NCBI GenBank assembly: GCA_024763595.1
Contig: JANTFK010000009.1
Coordinates: 1 to 19,510, forward strand
DNA: 19,510 nucleotides
Source of the DNA: Bacteroidales bacterium
GTDB lineage: Bacteria > Bacteroidota > Bacteroidia > Bacteroidales > GCA-2748055
Direction: 5' to 3'
The notes under the pieces were generated by a model. The model ran no database searches, was not told the DNA's origin, and worked only from the letters and a program-made list of their open reading frames with translations. Shown here piece after piece: positions 8,053 through 14,680 of this stretch. Within the stretch, counting starts at the first letter, position 1. Every line of letters begins with the position of its first letter. A program made the translations under genes and the position numbers.

Positions 8053-9339
8053 TTATTTTACAAATTCCCGGTAAATGTCATAGACTTTTTTACCCGAGTT
8101 TTCCCATTTCATATCGTTCACTTCCTGGACCCCGTACTTTTTAAACATCCGGGCCAGGGAAGGGTAATTCAATATCCCGTAAATGGCATCGGCCAGTGCA
8201 TCCACATCCCAGAAATCAACCTTAAAGGCATGTTTAAGGATCTCAGCCACTCCTGACTGATAAGAGATGATAGAGGGCACATTTGATTGCATGGCTTCAA
8301 GGGGCGAGATCCCAAACGGTTCTGATACGGAAGGCATGACATAGACATCACTGATGGAAAACATACGAAATACATCATCTCCCTTCAGGAAACCTGTAAA
8401 ATGAAATCTGTCTGAAATGCCCAGGGAAGCCGTCCAGTGGATCATCTTTTCCAGCAGCTCACCGCTTCCGGCCATCACAAATCTCACATTATCCATCTTC
8501 TGCAAAACCTTGTGTGCTGCCTGCACAAAATATTCCGGTCCCTTTTGCAGGGTAATCCGGCCCAGAAAAGTAACCACTTTATCGTTGATCCCCCGTTTCA
8601 GCTTTAGTTTTTCATGATCGGGTAAAGGATCCACTGCATTGTATACCGTCTCTACCTTGTCGGGATCTATTCCATATTTCTCAATGACTGTTTTCCGGGT
8701 CAGATTACTTACTGCAATGATCTTATCTGCCAGGTGCATCCCCATTTTTTCGATCTCAAATACAGTAGGATTCACTTTACCCCCGCTTCTGTCAAAATCG
8801 GTGGCATGTACATGGATCACCAGTGGTTTCCCTGAAGCCCTTTTGGCTGCGATCCCTGCAGGATAGGTTAACCAGTCATGGGAATGAATGATATCGAAAT
8901 CATATTTTAGCGCTACCTCACCGGCGACCACGGCATAATTGGCAATCTCTTCATAGAGATTCTTTCCGTATTTTCCGGTAAAACTGAGTTTTCCTCCCAT
9001 GGAGGTGTGGACCAGCCGTTCTCCCTGGTGCTCTGCCTTGTTTACCAGTTCCTCATACTCCTCGGGCGAGGTGTAAGGGAGAAGGTTCGAATGAATCTCA
9101 ATATAGGAGAGGTCCTGCAGGTATTGATGTTCCTTCACTTTTCGAATATCCAGCGAAACATCACCTGCTCCAAGAAGCCGGACCCTGCTTTGATCTTCAT
9201 CCCCGTATGCTTTGGGGACCACAAACAGAATCTCCAGGCCGGAAATGGATGCCATACCCCTGGTCAGACCGTAACAGGCCGTACCCAGTCCCCCGGAAAT
9301 ATGGGGCGGGAACTCCCACCCGAACATCAGTACTTTCAT
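8053..9339 (-). CDS. GT4 glycosyltransferase, glycogen-synthase-like
   Basis: A GT-B fold glycosyltransferase of 428 residues. The N-terminus, MKVLMFGWEFPPHISGGLGT, resembles the donor-binding loop of GlgA-type synthases. The C-terminal half has the GT4 features FLGRITLQKGPEYF, VMAGSGELL and SEPFGISPLEAM, with the E-x7-E pair at E340/E348. SHDWLTYPAGIAAK is also typical. I chose the ATG at 9339-9337; a TTG two codons upstream is a less likely start. It probably builds alpha-glucan, but the nucleotide donor and acceptor are unknown. Options include a second glycogen synthase, a primer-making enzyme or a maltose-1-phosphate synthase. It lies 24 bases after the debranching enzyme and 11 before GH57, inside the glycogen operon. 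The GT4 family call is firm and the substrate is not. Confidence 0.88.
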   Translation of the reverse strand: MKVLMFGWEFPPHISGGLGTACYGLTRGMASISGLEILFVVPKAYGDEDQSRVRLLGAGDVSLDIRKVKEHQYLQDLSYIEIHSNLLPYTSPEEYEELVNKAEHQGERLVHTSMGGKLSFTGKYGKNLYEEIANYAVVAGEVALKYDFDIIHSHDWLTYPAGIAAKRASGKPLVIHVHATDFDRSGGKVNPTVFEIEKMGMHLADKIIAVSNLTRKTVIEKYGIDPDKVETVYNAVDPLPDHEKLKLKRGINDKVVTFLGRITLQKGPEYFVQAAHKVLQKMDNVRFVMAGSGELLEKMIHWTASLGISDRFHFTGFLKGDDVFRMFSISDVYVMPSVSEPFGISPLEAMQSNVPSIISYQSGVAEILKHAFKVDFWDVDALADAIYGILNYPSLARMFKKYGVQEVNDMKWENSGKKVYDIYREFVK

Positions 9340-9363
9340 AGACAAGATATATGAAACATTATC

Positions 9364-11301
9364 TTATTCAAGTTCTTCAATCATTTCAGCAATTCTAAGC
9401 AGGGCAGCAACAGATGTGGCATGGGAAAGGGCTCCCCTGGCTCTATGTGGTGGATTGCCATCATACACCCCTGAAACAGTTCCAATGCCTCTCTCCCCCA
9501 GGTCATCCTCAAATCCATCAAAGATCCTTTTCAGCTGATTCAGCCCCGACTTTTTATGGACTTCCAGGTAACCTCTGGCGAAATGCTCAAGTAACCAGGG
9601 CCATACCGATCCCTGGTGGGCCGCACTGTCCCGTTTAGCCTGGTCACCCTCTTGGAGGCTCTTATAAGCTTCATTCTTTGGAGAAAGAGTCCTCAGTCCC
9701 CTCGGGGTAAGCAGCTCACACTCAACAACATCAAGGATCGATTTCTTCATCTCCAGTGAAAGGGGAGAGTGGCTGACAGAAAGGGCCATGACCTGGTTGG
9801 GACGGACTGCAGGATCCCGGTAAGAACCATTCACATAATCAGCAAGATACCTTTTCTCTTCATCCCAGAATGTCTCTATAAATGCGCTCCGGATCAATCC
9901 TGGCAGATGTTCCCATGCACTGAAAAAGGTTTCATCCTTCCCTTCCGCCCACTGCAATACCTGGCATACGGCATTGTACCATAATGCATTTATCTCAACA
10001 GGAGAACCCGGGCGCGGTGTTACCGGCTGGCCATTGACCACTGCATCCATCCAGGTCAGGGCCCTTCCCTGTTGCGCCGCATACAGCAGTCCGTTATCCA
10101 TCATATGCACCATTCCGGTACGACCATCGCGGAAGGTCTCAAGCACTGTTTTCATCACCCTGCCATATTTTTTCCAGATGTCAAAACCGGGATCATAGTT
10201 TTCATATTGCTGAAGCGCCCAGATAAACCAGAGGGGGATATCCGCAGCCTGGTAATCGGTGTTCCTGCCGATATAACGGTTGGGAAACAACCCGTTCTGC
10301 ATACGGGTTACCATGGAATCAATAATCTTAAGCGCCGTGGAGAGATCACCTGTGGTTAATGTGAGTCCGGGCAGTGCCATAAAAGTGTCACGCCCCCGGG
10401 TGTCCAGCCAGGGGAATCCCGCTTTAATGTCAGTATGTCCCTTCTTTCTGACAATAAACTGCTGTGCTGCATTCAACAGACAGTTCTTCAGGCTGTCTTT
10501 TGGGATCCGTTGCGCATATTCCGATGAAAACTTTCGTTTCAGTCCCCCCAGAGCTGCCTGGCCTGTGGATGCTGAAAATACAATGGATTCACCTTTCTTT
10601 ATGGCCATTTCAAAGTAGCCGGGCACATAGAGATCCTCTTTATATTCGTATCCCCTTTTTTGTTCCTCCATGTATTCTATATTGTAATACCAATCCGGCA
10701 CAGGTACAAATTCAACCGGCTTGGAACATTGCATATGAAGTTCAGGATAACCTTCATAAAGCCGCAACATGATACCATTGGGCACCGTGCTTAGTTTCGT
10801 ATTGGCATAAAGGTTGTATTTACTCAATGTATGGTAGTTGCGAAATGCAAGAAAAGGTTTTAACCTGAGCAGGGTATCTGAATGGGCATCTTCCAGCGTA
10901 TATTTCACCAGTACCTGTTCCGTCTTTGAAACCAGCAGAATTTCCCTGGACAGCACAACCCCGCCAACCCTGTAAATCAGCCGGGACGCTTTTGTCGCAT
11001 CAAAATCCCGCACATATTTATGCCCTTTGGGAACATAATTATCTCCCTCGTATTTATGTATTCCCAGGTGAAATTCTTTTTCGTGCTGTATGATAGTGGC
11101 ATCCAGTGTGGATAACAGGACATGGTGCTCGCCATCCAGTTCTTCCAGCGGACAAACCAGCAACCCGTGATATTTCCGGGTATTGCACCCGATAATGGTT
11201 GTTGAAGCATACGATCCTGCCCGGTTGGACCTGATCATTTCCCTGGAGAGGGAATATTCCAGGTTTATTAATTCAGATTTTTCAAACTTCAGGTAACTCA
11301 T
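9364..11301 (-). CDS. Glycogen debranching enzyme (amylo-alpha-1,6-glucosidase, GH133)
   Basis: Predicted to hydrolyse alpha-1,6-linked glucose stubs of glycogen. The 645 residues comprise an N-terminal beta-rich domain (about 1-250; SLSREMIRSNRAGSY and GCNTRKYHGLLV are typical) and an (alpha/alpha)6 barrel homologous to the C-terminal half of eukaryotic debranching enzyme. Barrel motifs are PWLDTRGRDTF (297-307), LTWMDA (415-420), PVEINALWYNA (434-444) and HQGSVWPWL (562-570). The N-terminal 4-alpha-glucanotransferase half of the eukaryotic protein is absent, as is usual for bacterial members. It is the first gene of the four-gene minus-strand glycogen operon, with a candidate promoter and inverted repeat upstream. 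Length and motifs indicate an intact gene. Confidence 0.93.
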   Translation of the reverse strand: MSYLKFEKSELINLEYSLSREMIRSNRAGSYASTTIIGCNTRKYHGLLVCPLEELDGEHHVLLSTLDATIIQHEKEFHLGIHKYEGDNYVPKGHKYVRDFDATKASRLIYRVGGVVLSREILLVSKTEQVLVKYTLEDAHSDTLLRLKPFLAFRNYHTLSKYNLYANTKLSTVPNGIMLRLYEGYPELHMQCSKPVEFVPVPDWYYNIEYMEEQKRGYEYKEDLYVPGYFEMAIKKGESIVFSASTGQAALGGLKRKFSSEYAQRIPKDSLKNCLLNAAQQFIVRKKGHTDIKAGFPWLDTRGRDTFMALPGLTLTTGDLSTALKIIDSMVTRMQNGLFPNRYIGRNTDYQAADIPLWFIWALQQYENYDPGFDIWKKYGRVMKTVLETFRDGRTGMVHMMDNGLLYAAQQGRALTWMDAVVNGQPVTPRPGSPVEINALWYNAVCQVLQWAEGKDETFFSAWEHLPGLIRSAFIETFWDEEKRYLADYVNGSYRDPAVRPNQVMALSVSHSPLSLEMKKSILDVVECELLTPRGLRTLSPKNEAYKSLQEGDQAKRDSAAHQGSVWPWLLEHFARGYLEVHKKSGLNQLKRIFDGFEDDLGERGIGTVSGVYDGNPPHRARGALSHATSVAALLRIAEMIEELE

Positions 11302-11342
11302 TTACAGGAAAATTAATATAATAAGATACTCATTTTTTAACA

Positions 11343-11356
11343 CACTGGTCGCAGTG
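11343..11356. repeat. Short hairpin in the glycogen operon leader
   Basis: CACTG (11343-11347) and CAGTG (11352-11356) form a 5-base stem with a 4-base loop. It would lie in the 5' leader of the minus-strand glycogen mRNA. No U-run follows, so it is not a classical terminator. It is short enough to occur by chance. Confidence 0.25.
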
Positions 11357-11363
11357 GATAAAT

Positions 11364-11385
11364 CTGTTTACACAGGCATAAACAG
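11364..11385. repeat. Perfect 7-base inverted repeat, candidate operator
   Basis: CTGTTTA (11364-11370) and TAAACAG (11379-11385) are exact reverse complements separated by 8 bases. The repeat covers the transcription start predicted from the minus-strand TAAATTTG box, a position suited to a repressor. It could instead act as a hairpin in the leader. The binding protein is unknown. Confidence 0.45.
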
Positions 11386-11452
11386 GTCACAAATTTAGGA
11401 ACTAATTATTACTTATTTCATTCTTATTATTTTTACGTAAAAAAAATGTGAA

Positions 11453-12649
11453 ATGTGGATTAGAAGTGTGCTTACAATATCCTTGATTTTGATAACGGGT
11501 ATGACAGGTTGTCTCCGGAAAGGGACACACGACACGGAACAGGGTTCGTACCAGAATTCTGTACGGATCAGGGGCAGGATTGAAAATGGCGCCCATGAAA
11601 TAGTACGGTTGGAAGAGATGGCTGCCAGGGAGTTTATTCCGCTGGATACGGTGACCTGCGATGGTTCGGGTGCTTTTGAAATCACGTTCACACCCGAGGG
11701 GGTTGCATTTTATGTACTCCGCTACGGACCATCGGGTTATGTGACCCTGCTGATCGAACCGGGTGAACAGATCAGTTTTACCGGTCATCTTGGTAACACC
11801 GACACTTACCAGGTAGAGGGTTCCCCTGGCTCAGCACTGTTGCGGTCCCTGGCCGTTGAACACAAAGCAACGCTGAACCGGCTGGGCGACATTACCAGAA
11901 AGAACATGGCTTATGCATCCTCTCCGGATTATGTTGAAAGAAAAGGTGTGTTCGATCGACAATTCGATTCAATCACATCCGGCTTTCACGACTATTCACT
12001 TCGTTTTATACATGATCATTCCGGCTCCCTTGCGATCCTGGTTGCCCTTTATAATCTTTACGGGCAAGCGCTTCCGGTATTTGATCCGGAGACCGACCTG
12101 GCAGTATACCGGTATGCAGATTCTGTCCTTATGAACAGATACAGCGAGTTTGAGGCTGTTCAGTTGTTACATGCACAGGTAACAGAAGCAGTTCATTTAA
12201 TGAACAGTGATAAGCAGATAGATCACCTGCAAAAAGGTGAGATTGCTCCCGATTTCGTATCTTCACGCCCTGACGGAAGTCAACTGGCACTGTCTGACCT
12301 GAGAAACGATTATGTATTGTTGTCTTTCTGGGCCGGCTGGAGCCGGCTGAGCAGGGATGAGAATGAAACACTGAGAGAGGCAATGAGACTATTCGGGAAG
12401 AGGAATTTCAGGATCCTTCAGGTTTCATTCGATGATAACCGGGAGATATGGACCAGGGCCATCCGTGAGGATTCACTGGCATGGGATCATGTATCCGACC
12501 TCAGGCGCTGGGAAACACCTGTTGCGGATCTTTACCATGTCGAAAAGATCCCTTTCATGGTACTGATCGATCCGGCGGGACGGGTAGTGGAATCAAACCT
12601 TCCAGGAGAAGAGCTGATAACCAGATTACAAAGCATTTTTGGCAAGTGA
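11453..12649 (+). CDS. Lipoprotein with DUF4369-like and thioredoxin-like (TlpA/redoxin) domains, CxxC absent
   Basis: A 398-residue predicted lipoprotein. Hydrophobic residues 5-16 are followed by a lipobox-like GMTGC with lipidated C20. An N-terminal beta domain (about 36-125) resembles DUF4369, with the typical LLIEPGEQISFTG. A helical middle (about 130-255) follows. A TlpA/AhpC-TSA thioredoxin-like domain begins near GEIAPDF (263-269). It keeps VLLSFWAGW and the cis-proline region KIPFMVLID (P367), but where the family has WCxxC this protein has WSRLS (296-300). Both redox cysteines are therefore serine, and the domain should not act as a disulfide reductase. It is probably periplasmic or outer-membrane anchored. 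The ATG at 11453 gives the signal sequence directly. It is the first gene of a tight three-gene plus-strand operon. The binding or catalytic role is unknown. Confidence 0.88.
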   Translation: MWIRSVLTISLILITGMTGCLRKGTHDTEQGSYQNSVRIRGRIENGAHEIVRLEEMAAREFIPLDTVTCDGSGAFEITFTPEGVAFYVLRYGPSGYVTLLIEPGEQISFTGHLGNTDTYQVEGSPGSALLRSLAVEHKATLNRLGDITRKNMAYASSPDYVERKGVFDRQFDSITSGFHDYSLRFIHDHSGSLAILVALYNLYGQALPVFDPETDLAVYRYADSVLMNRYSEFEAVQLLHAQVTEAVHLMNSDKQIDHLQKGEIAPDFVSSRPDGSQLALSDLRNDYVLLSFWAGWSRLSRDENETLREAMRLFGKRNFRILQVSFDDNREIWTRAIREDSLAWDHVSDLRRWETPVADLYHVEKIPFMVLIDPAGRVVESNLPGEELITRLQSIFGK

Positions 12650-12653
12650 ACCT

Positions 12654-13817
12654 ATGAACAGAACAGTGCGTTACGCAATCTTATGGAGCTTGCTGGTCAC
12701 CATGATGGCATGTACCGGCAACAAAACCAGGATCTCAGGAATCATTTCCGGCGGCGGGGGATCAATCATTACCCTGGAAAGACTGGATGTCAACCAGACT
12801 GCGTTCATCGACTCCATAGAAGTGAAGAAGAATGGTTCCTTCGATGAGGTAACAAAACTGGAGGAACCTGAATTATTTATTCTAAAGAACCAGCACGGGG
12901 AGATCATCAACCTGTTGCTGTCACCCGGTGATAAAATCTCGGTTGAATGCACCGCTGACGCATTTGGCAGGGAATACCAGATAACCGGGTCAACAGAATC
13001 GGAAAATATCAGGTTGCTGGTAGAACACCTGCGCGGAACAAGAATGCAACTCGATTCCCTGACCAGCCTTGCCGACTCCATCAACGATCCGGAAAACCCT
13101 CAGATGGAACCGATCCAGCGCGCCTATGTAGCGGCAATCATCAAACAGAAAAGGTATACCATCAGTTACCTTGTGGATCATATGGGTTCACTCTCGAGTG
13201 TATATGCCCTCTATCAGAAATATAATAATGAGAACCTGGTGCTGAATGAAGAATCGGACCTGCAGTACTTTAAGAGTGTTGCCGATTCGCTTGAAAAGGT
13301 TTATCCCAACTCTTCGCTTACAAAATCATTACGGGCAGATATTGACCAAAGAGAGGCCAGGTTCAATGAAGCCATACACCTGAATGAGTTGCTGAGCAGG
13401 GCAGATGGGGTAACAGGCATCCTTGACCTCTCCATACCAGACCGGAACAATATTGAAATCTCTCTCTCGGGCCTTAAAGGGAAAGTGATCCTGTTGGCAT
13501 TCTGGGCATCGGGGAACAGTGCCAGCATTCAGGCGCTCCTGCAACTCCGGTCCACTTACCAGAAATATCATCAACGCGGTTTTGAAGTGTATGCCGTTTC
13601 GCTGGACAACAACAAGTTAGACTGGATGCAATCCGTTGATTTCAATGAATTTAACTGGATCAATGTATCTGAACTTTCCTTTCCCGGTTCCATGGCTGAT
13701 AAACTCTATAATGTGACTTCACTGCCCGCAACCTTTCTCATCAACAGGGAGCAAAATATTGTTGCCAAGAACCTGTATGGAAAGGTGCTGGAGACCTGGC
13801 TCGATAACCTGATATAA
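12654..13817 (+). CDS. Second lipoprotein with DUF4369-like and degenerate thioredoxin-like domains
   Basis: A 387-residue paralogue of the preceding gene with the same order of parts: signal peptide with predicted lipidated C20 (TMMAC), DUF4369-like domain (about 25-112, LLLSPGDKISVE), helical middle and thioredoxin-like C-terminus (about 255-387). I chose the ATG at 12654, four bases after the previous stop. An in-frame TTG at 12639 would overlap the upstream gene and spoil the signal peptide start. The active site reads FWASGNSAS (283-291), so the position of WCxxC holds G-N-S-A-S and both cysteines are missing. The cis-proline segment VTSLPATFLI (P358) is kept. It therefore appears redox-inactive, like its neighbour, though with different substitutions. 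It is followed after 6 bases by the lpxH-like gene. Function is unknown. Confidence 0.88.
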   Translation: MNRTVRYAILWSLLVTMMACTGNKTRISGIISGGGGSIITLERLDVNQTAFIDSIEVKKNGSFDEVTKLEEPELFILKNQHGEIINLLLSPGDKISVECTADAFGREYQITGSTESENIRLLVEHLRGTRMQLDSLTSLADSINDPENPQMEPIQRAYVAAIIKQKRYTISYLVDHMGSLSSVYALYQKYNNENLVLNEESDLQYFKSVADSLEKVYPNSSLTKSLRADIDQREARFNEAIHLNELLSRADGVTGILDLSIPDRNNIEISLSGLKGKVILLAFWASGNSASIQALLQLRSTYQKYHQRGFEVYAVSLDNNKLDWMQSVDFNEFNWINVSELSFPGSMADKLYNVTSLPATFLINREQNIVAKNLYGKVLETWLDNLI

Positions 13818-13823
13818 TTTTTG

Positions 13824-14606
13824 ATGGCCGACCGGGATCACATATATTTTGCCTCGGACCTCCACTTTGGGATGCATCCTCCGGAAGAGAGTCTTCAAAG
13901 GGAAAAGCTGTTTGTAACGTGGCTGGAAGAAATTGGAGAGGATGCAAAGGAATTGTGGTTGCTGGGAGATATATTTGACTACTGGTTTGAATATAAGAAG
14001 GTGGTTCCCCGCGGGTTTACCCGTTTCCTTGGAGCACTGGCCAGATTAAACGATGCAGGAGTGAATATACACCTGATCCCTGGCAATCATGATGTATGGG
14101 TATTCAATTACCTGCCCCAGGAAATAGGGCTGGAGGTCCATAGAAAACCGGTGACCAGGAAATGGAACAATCATAAATTCCTGCTGGGACATGGTGATGG
14201 CCTGCATCCCGGTGAAATCGGATACCGGTTTATGCAAGTCGTTTTCAGGAGCCGGCTTTCTCAATGGCTCTATGCACGAATCCACCCCAACGGATCGGTC
14301 ACCTTTGCACACTGGTGGTCGAAAAGAAGCAGGGCCAGGCATGGTACTTTTGGTATCTTTCAGGGTGAAAATGAACACCAGATCCGTTACGCAAGAGAAC
14401 TGCTTACCAGGGAACCCGATATTGAATACTTTATTTTTGGGCACCGGCATATTGCATATGATCTGCATATTTCGGACCGGAGCCGGGTAGTATGCCTGGG
14501 CGACTGGATCGGAAATTTTACGTTCGGTGTTTTCGACGGAGAGGAATTCCGGTTGAAGAAATATCTGAAGGACCGGGGAGAGATCATCACAGAAACTGCA
14601 AAGTAA
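13824..14606 (+). CDS. lpxH: UDP-2,3-diacylglucosamine diphosphatase (LpxH-like metallophosphoesterase)
   Basis: LpxH hydrolyses UDP-2,3-diacylglucosamine to lipid X at the inner face of the cytoplasmic membrane, a step of lipid A synthesis. The 260 residues carry the full calcineurin-like metal-binding set: SDLHFG (D12, H14), LLGDIFDYW (D49), PGNHD (N88, H89), LGHGDG (H123) and FGHRH (H207, H209). There is no signal peptide. The ATG at 13824 is preferred over the adjacent in-frame TTG at 13821. It is the last gene of the operon with the two lipoproteins, 6 bases after the second. A general UDP-sugar or other phosphoester hydrolase remains possible, but the length and the DYWFE segment fit Bacteroidota LpxH-type proteins. 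Confidence 0.85.
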   Translation: MADRDHIYFASDLHFGMHPPEESLQREKLFVTWLEEIGEDAKELWLLGDIFDYWFEYKKVVPRGFTRFLGALARLNDAGVNIHLIPGNHDVWVFNYLPQEIGLEVHRKPVTRKWNNHKFLLGHGDGLHPGEIGYRFMQVVFRSRLSQWLYARIHPNGSVTFAHWWSKRSRARHGTFGIFQGENEHQIRYARELLTREPDIEYFIFGHRHIAYDLHISDRSRVVCLGDWIGNFTFGVFDGEEFRLKKYLKDRGEIITETAK

Positions 14607-14624
14607 CCCATATTTTCACAAATT

Positions 14625-14652
14625 GAGGCTGCCCCTTTTAAGAGACAGCCTC
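14625..14652. terminator. Candidate bidirectional terminator between lpxH and hppA
   Basis: GAGGCTG (14625-14631) pairs perfectly with CAGCCTC (14646-14652) around a 14-base loop. It lies between two convergent stop codons. AT-rich but not pure T-run sequence follows on both sides, so it could end transcription from either direction. The stem is exact; the terminator function is inferred from position. Confidence 0.5.
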
Positions 14653-14680
14653 ATAATTATTTGTGCTTCCTCAGTGTCTG

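Larger units (their letters stand above)
11302..11452. promoter_or_regulatory. Divergent control region between the glycogen operon and the lipoprotein operon
   Basis: On the minus strand, 11397-11390 reads TAAATTTG, a full match to the Bacteroidota -7 box TAnnTTTG, and would start transcription near 11383, about 80 bases before the debranching gene. The -33 element is not obvious. On the plus strand only a one-mismatch box (TAAATCTG, 11359-11366) is seen for the lipoprotein gene. Two inverted repeats lie inside and are listed separately. Confidence 0.4.

Noticed and set aside
11313..11333. Tiny upstream frame (ATG to TAA, six codons) on the minus strand before the debranching gene
   Set aside because: Such short frames arise easily in AT-rich leaders. 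The peptide has no run of regulatory codons and no ribosome-binding site.
12639..12653. TTG start for the second lipoprotein, five codons upstream
   Set aside because: It would overlap the preceding gene and add non-signal residues before the hydrophobic segment. The ATG at 12654 fits better.
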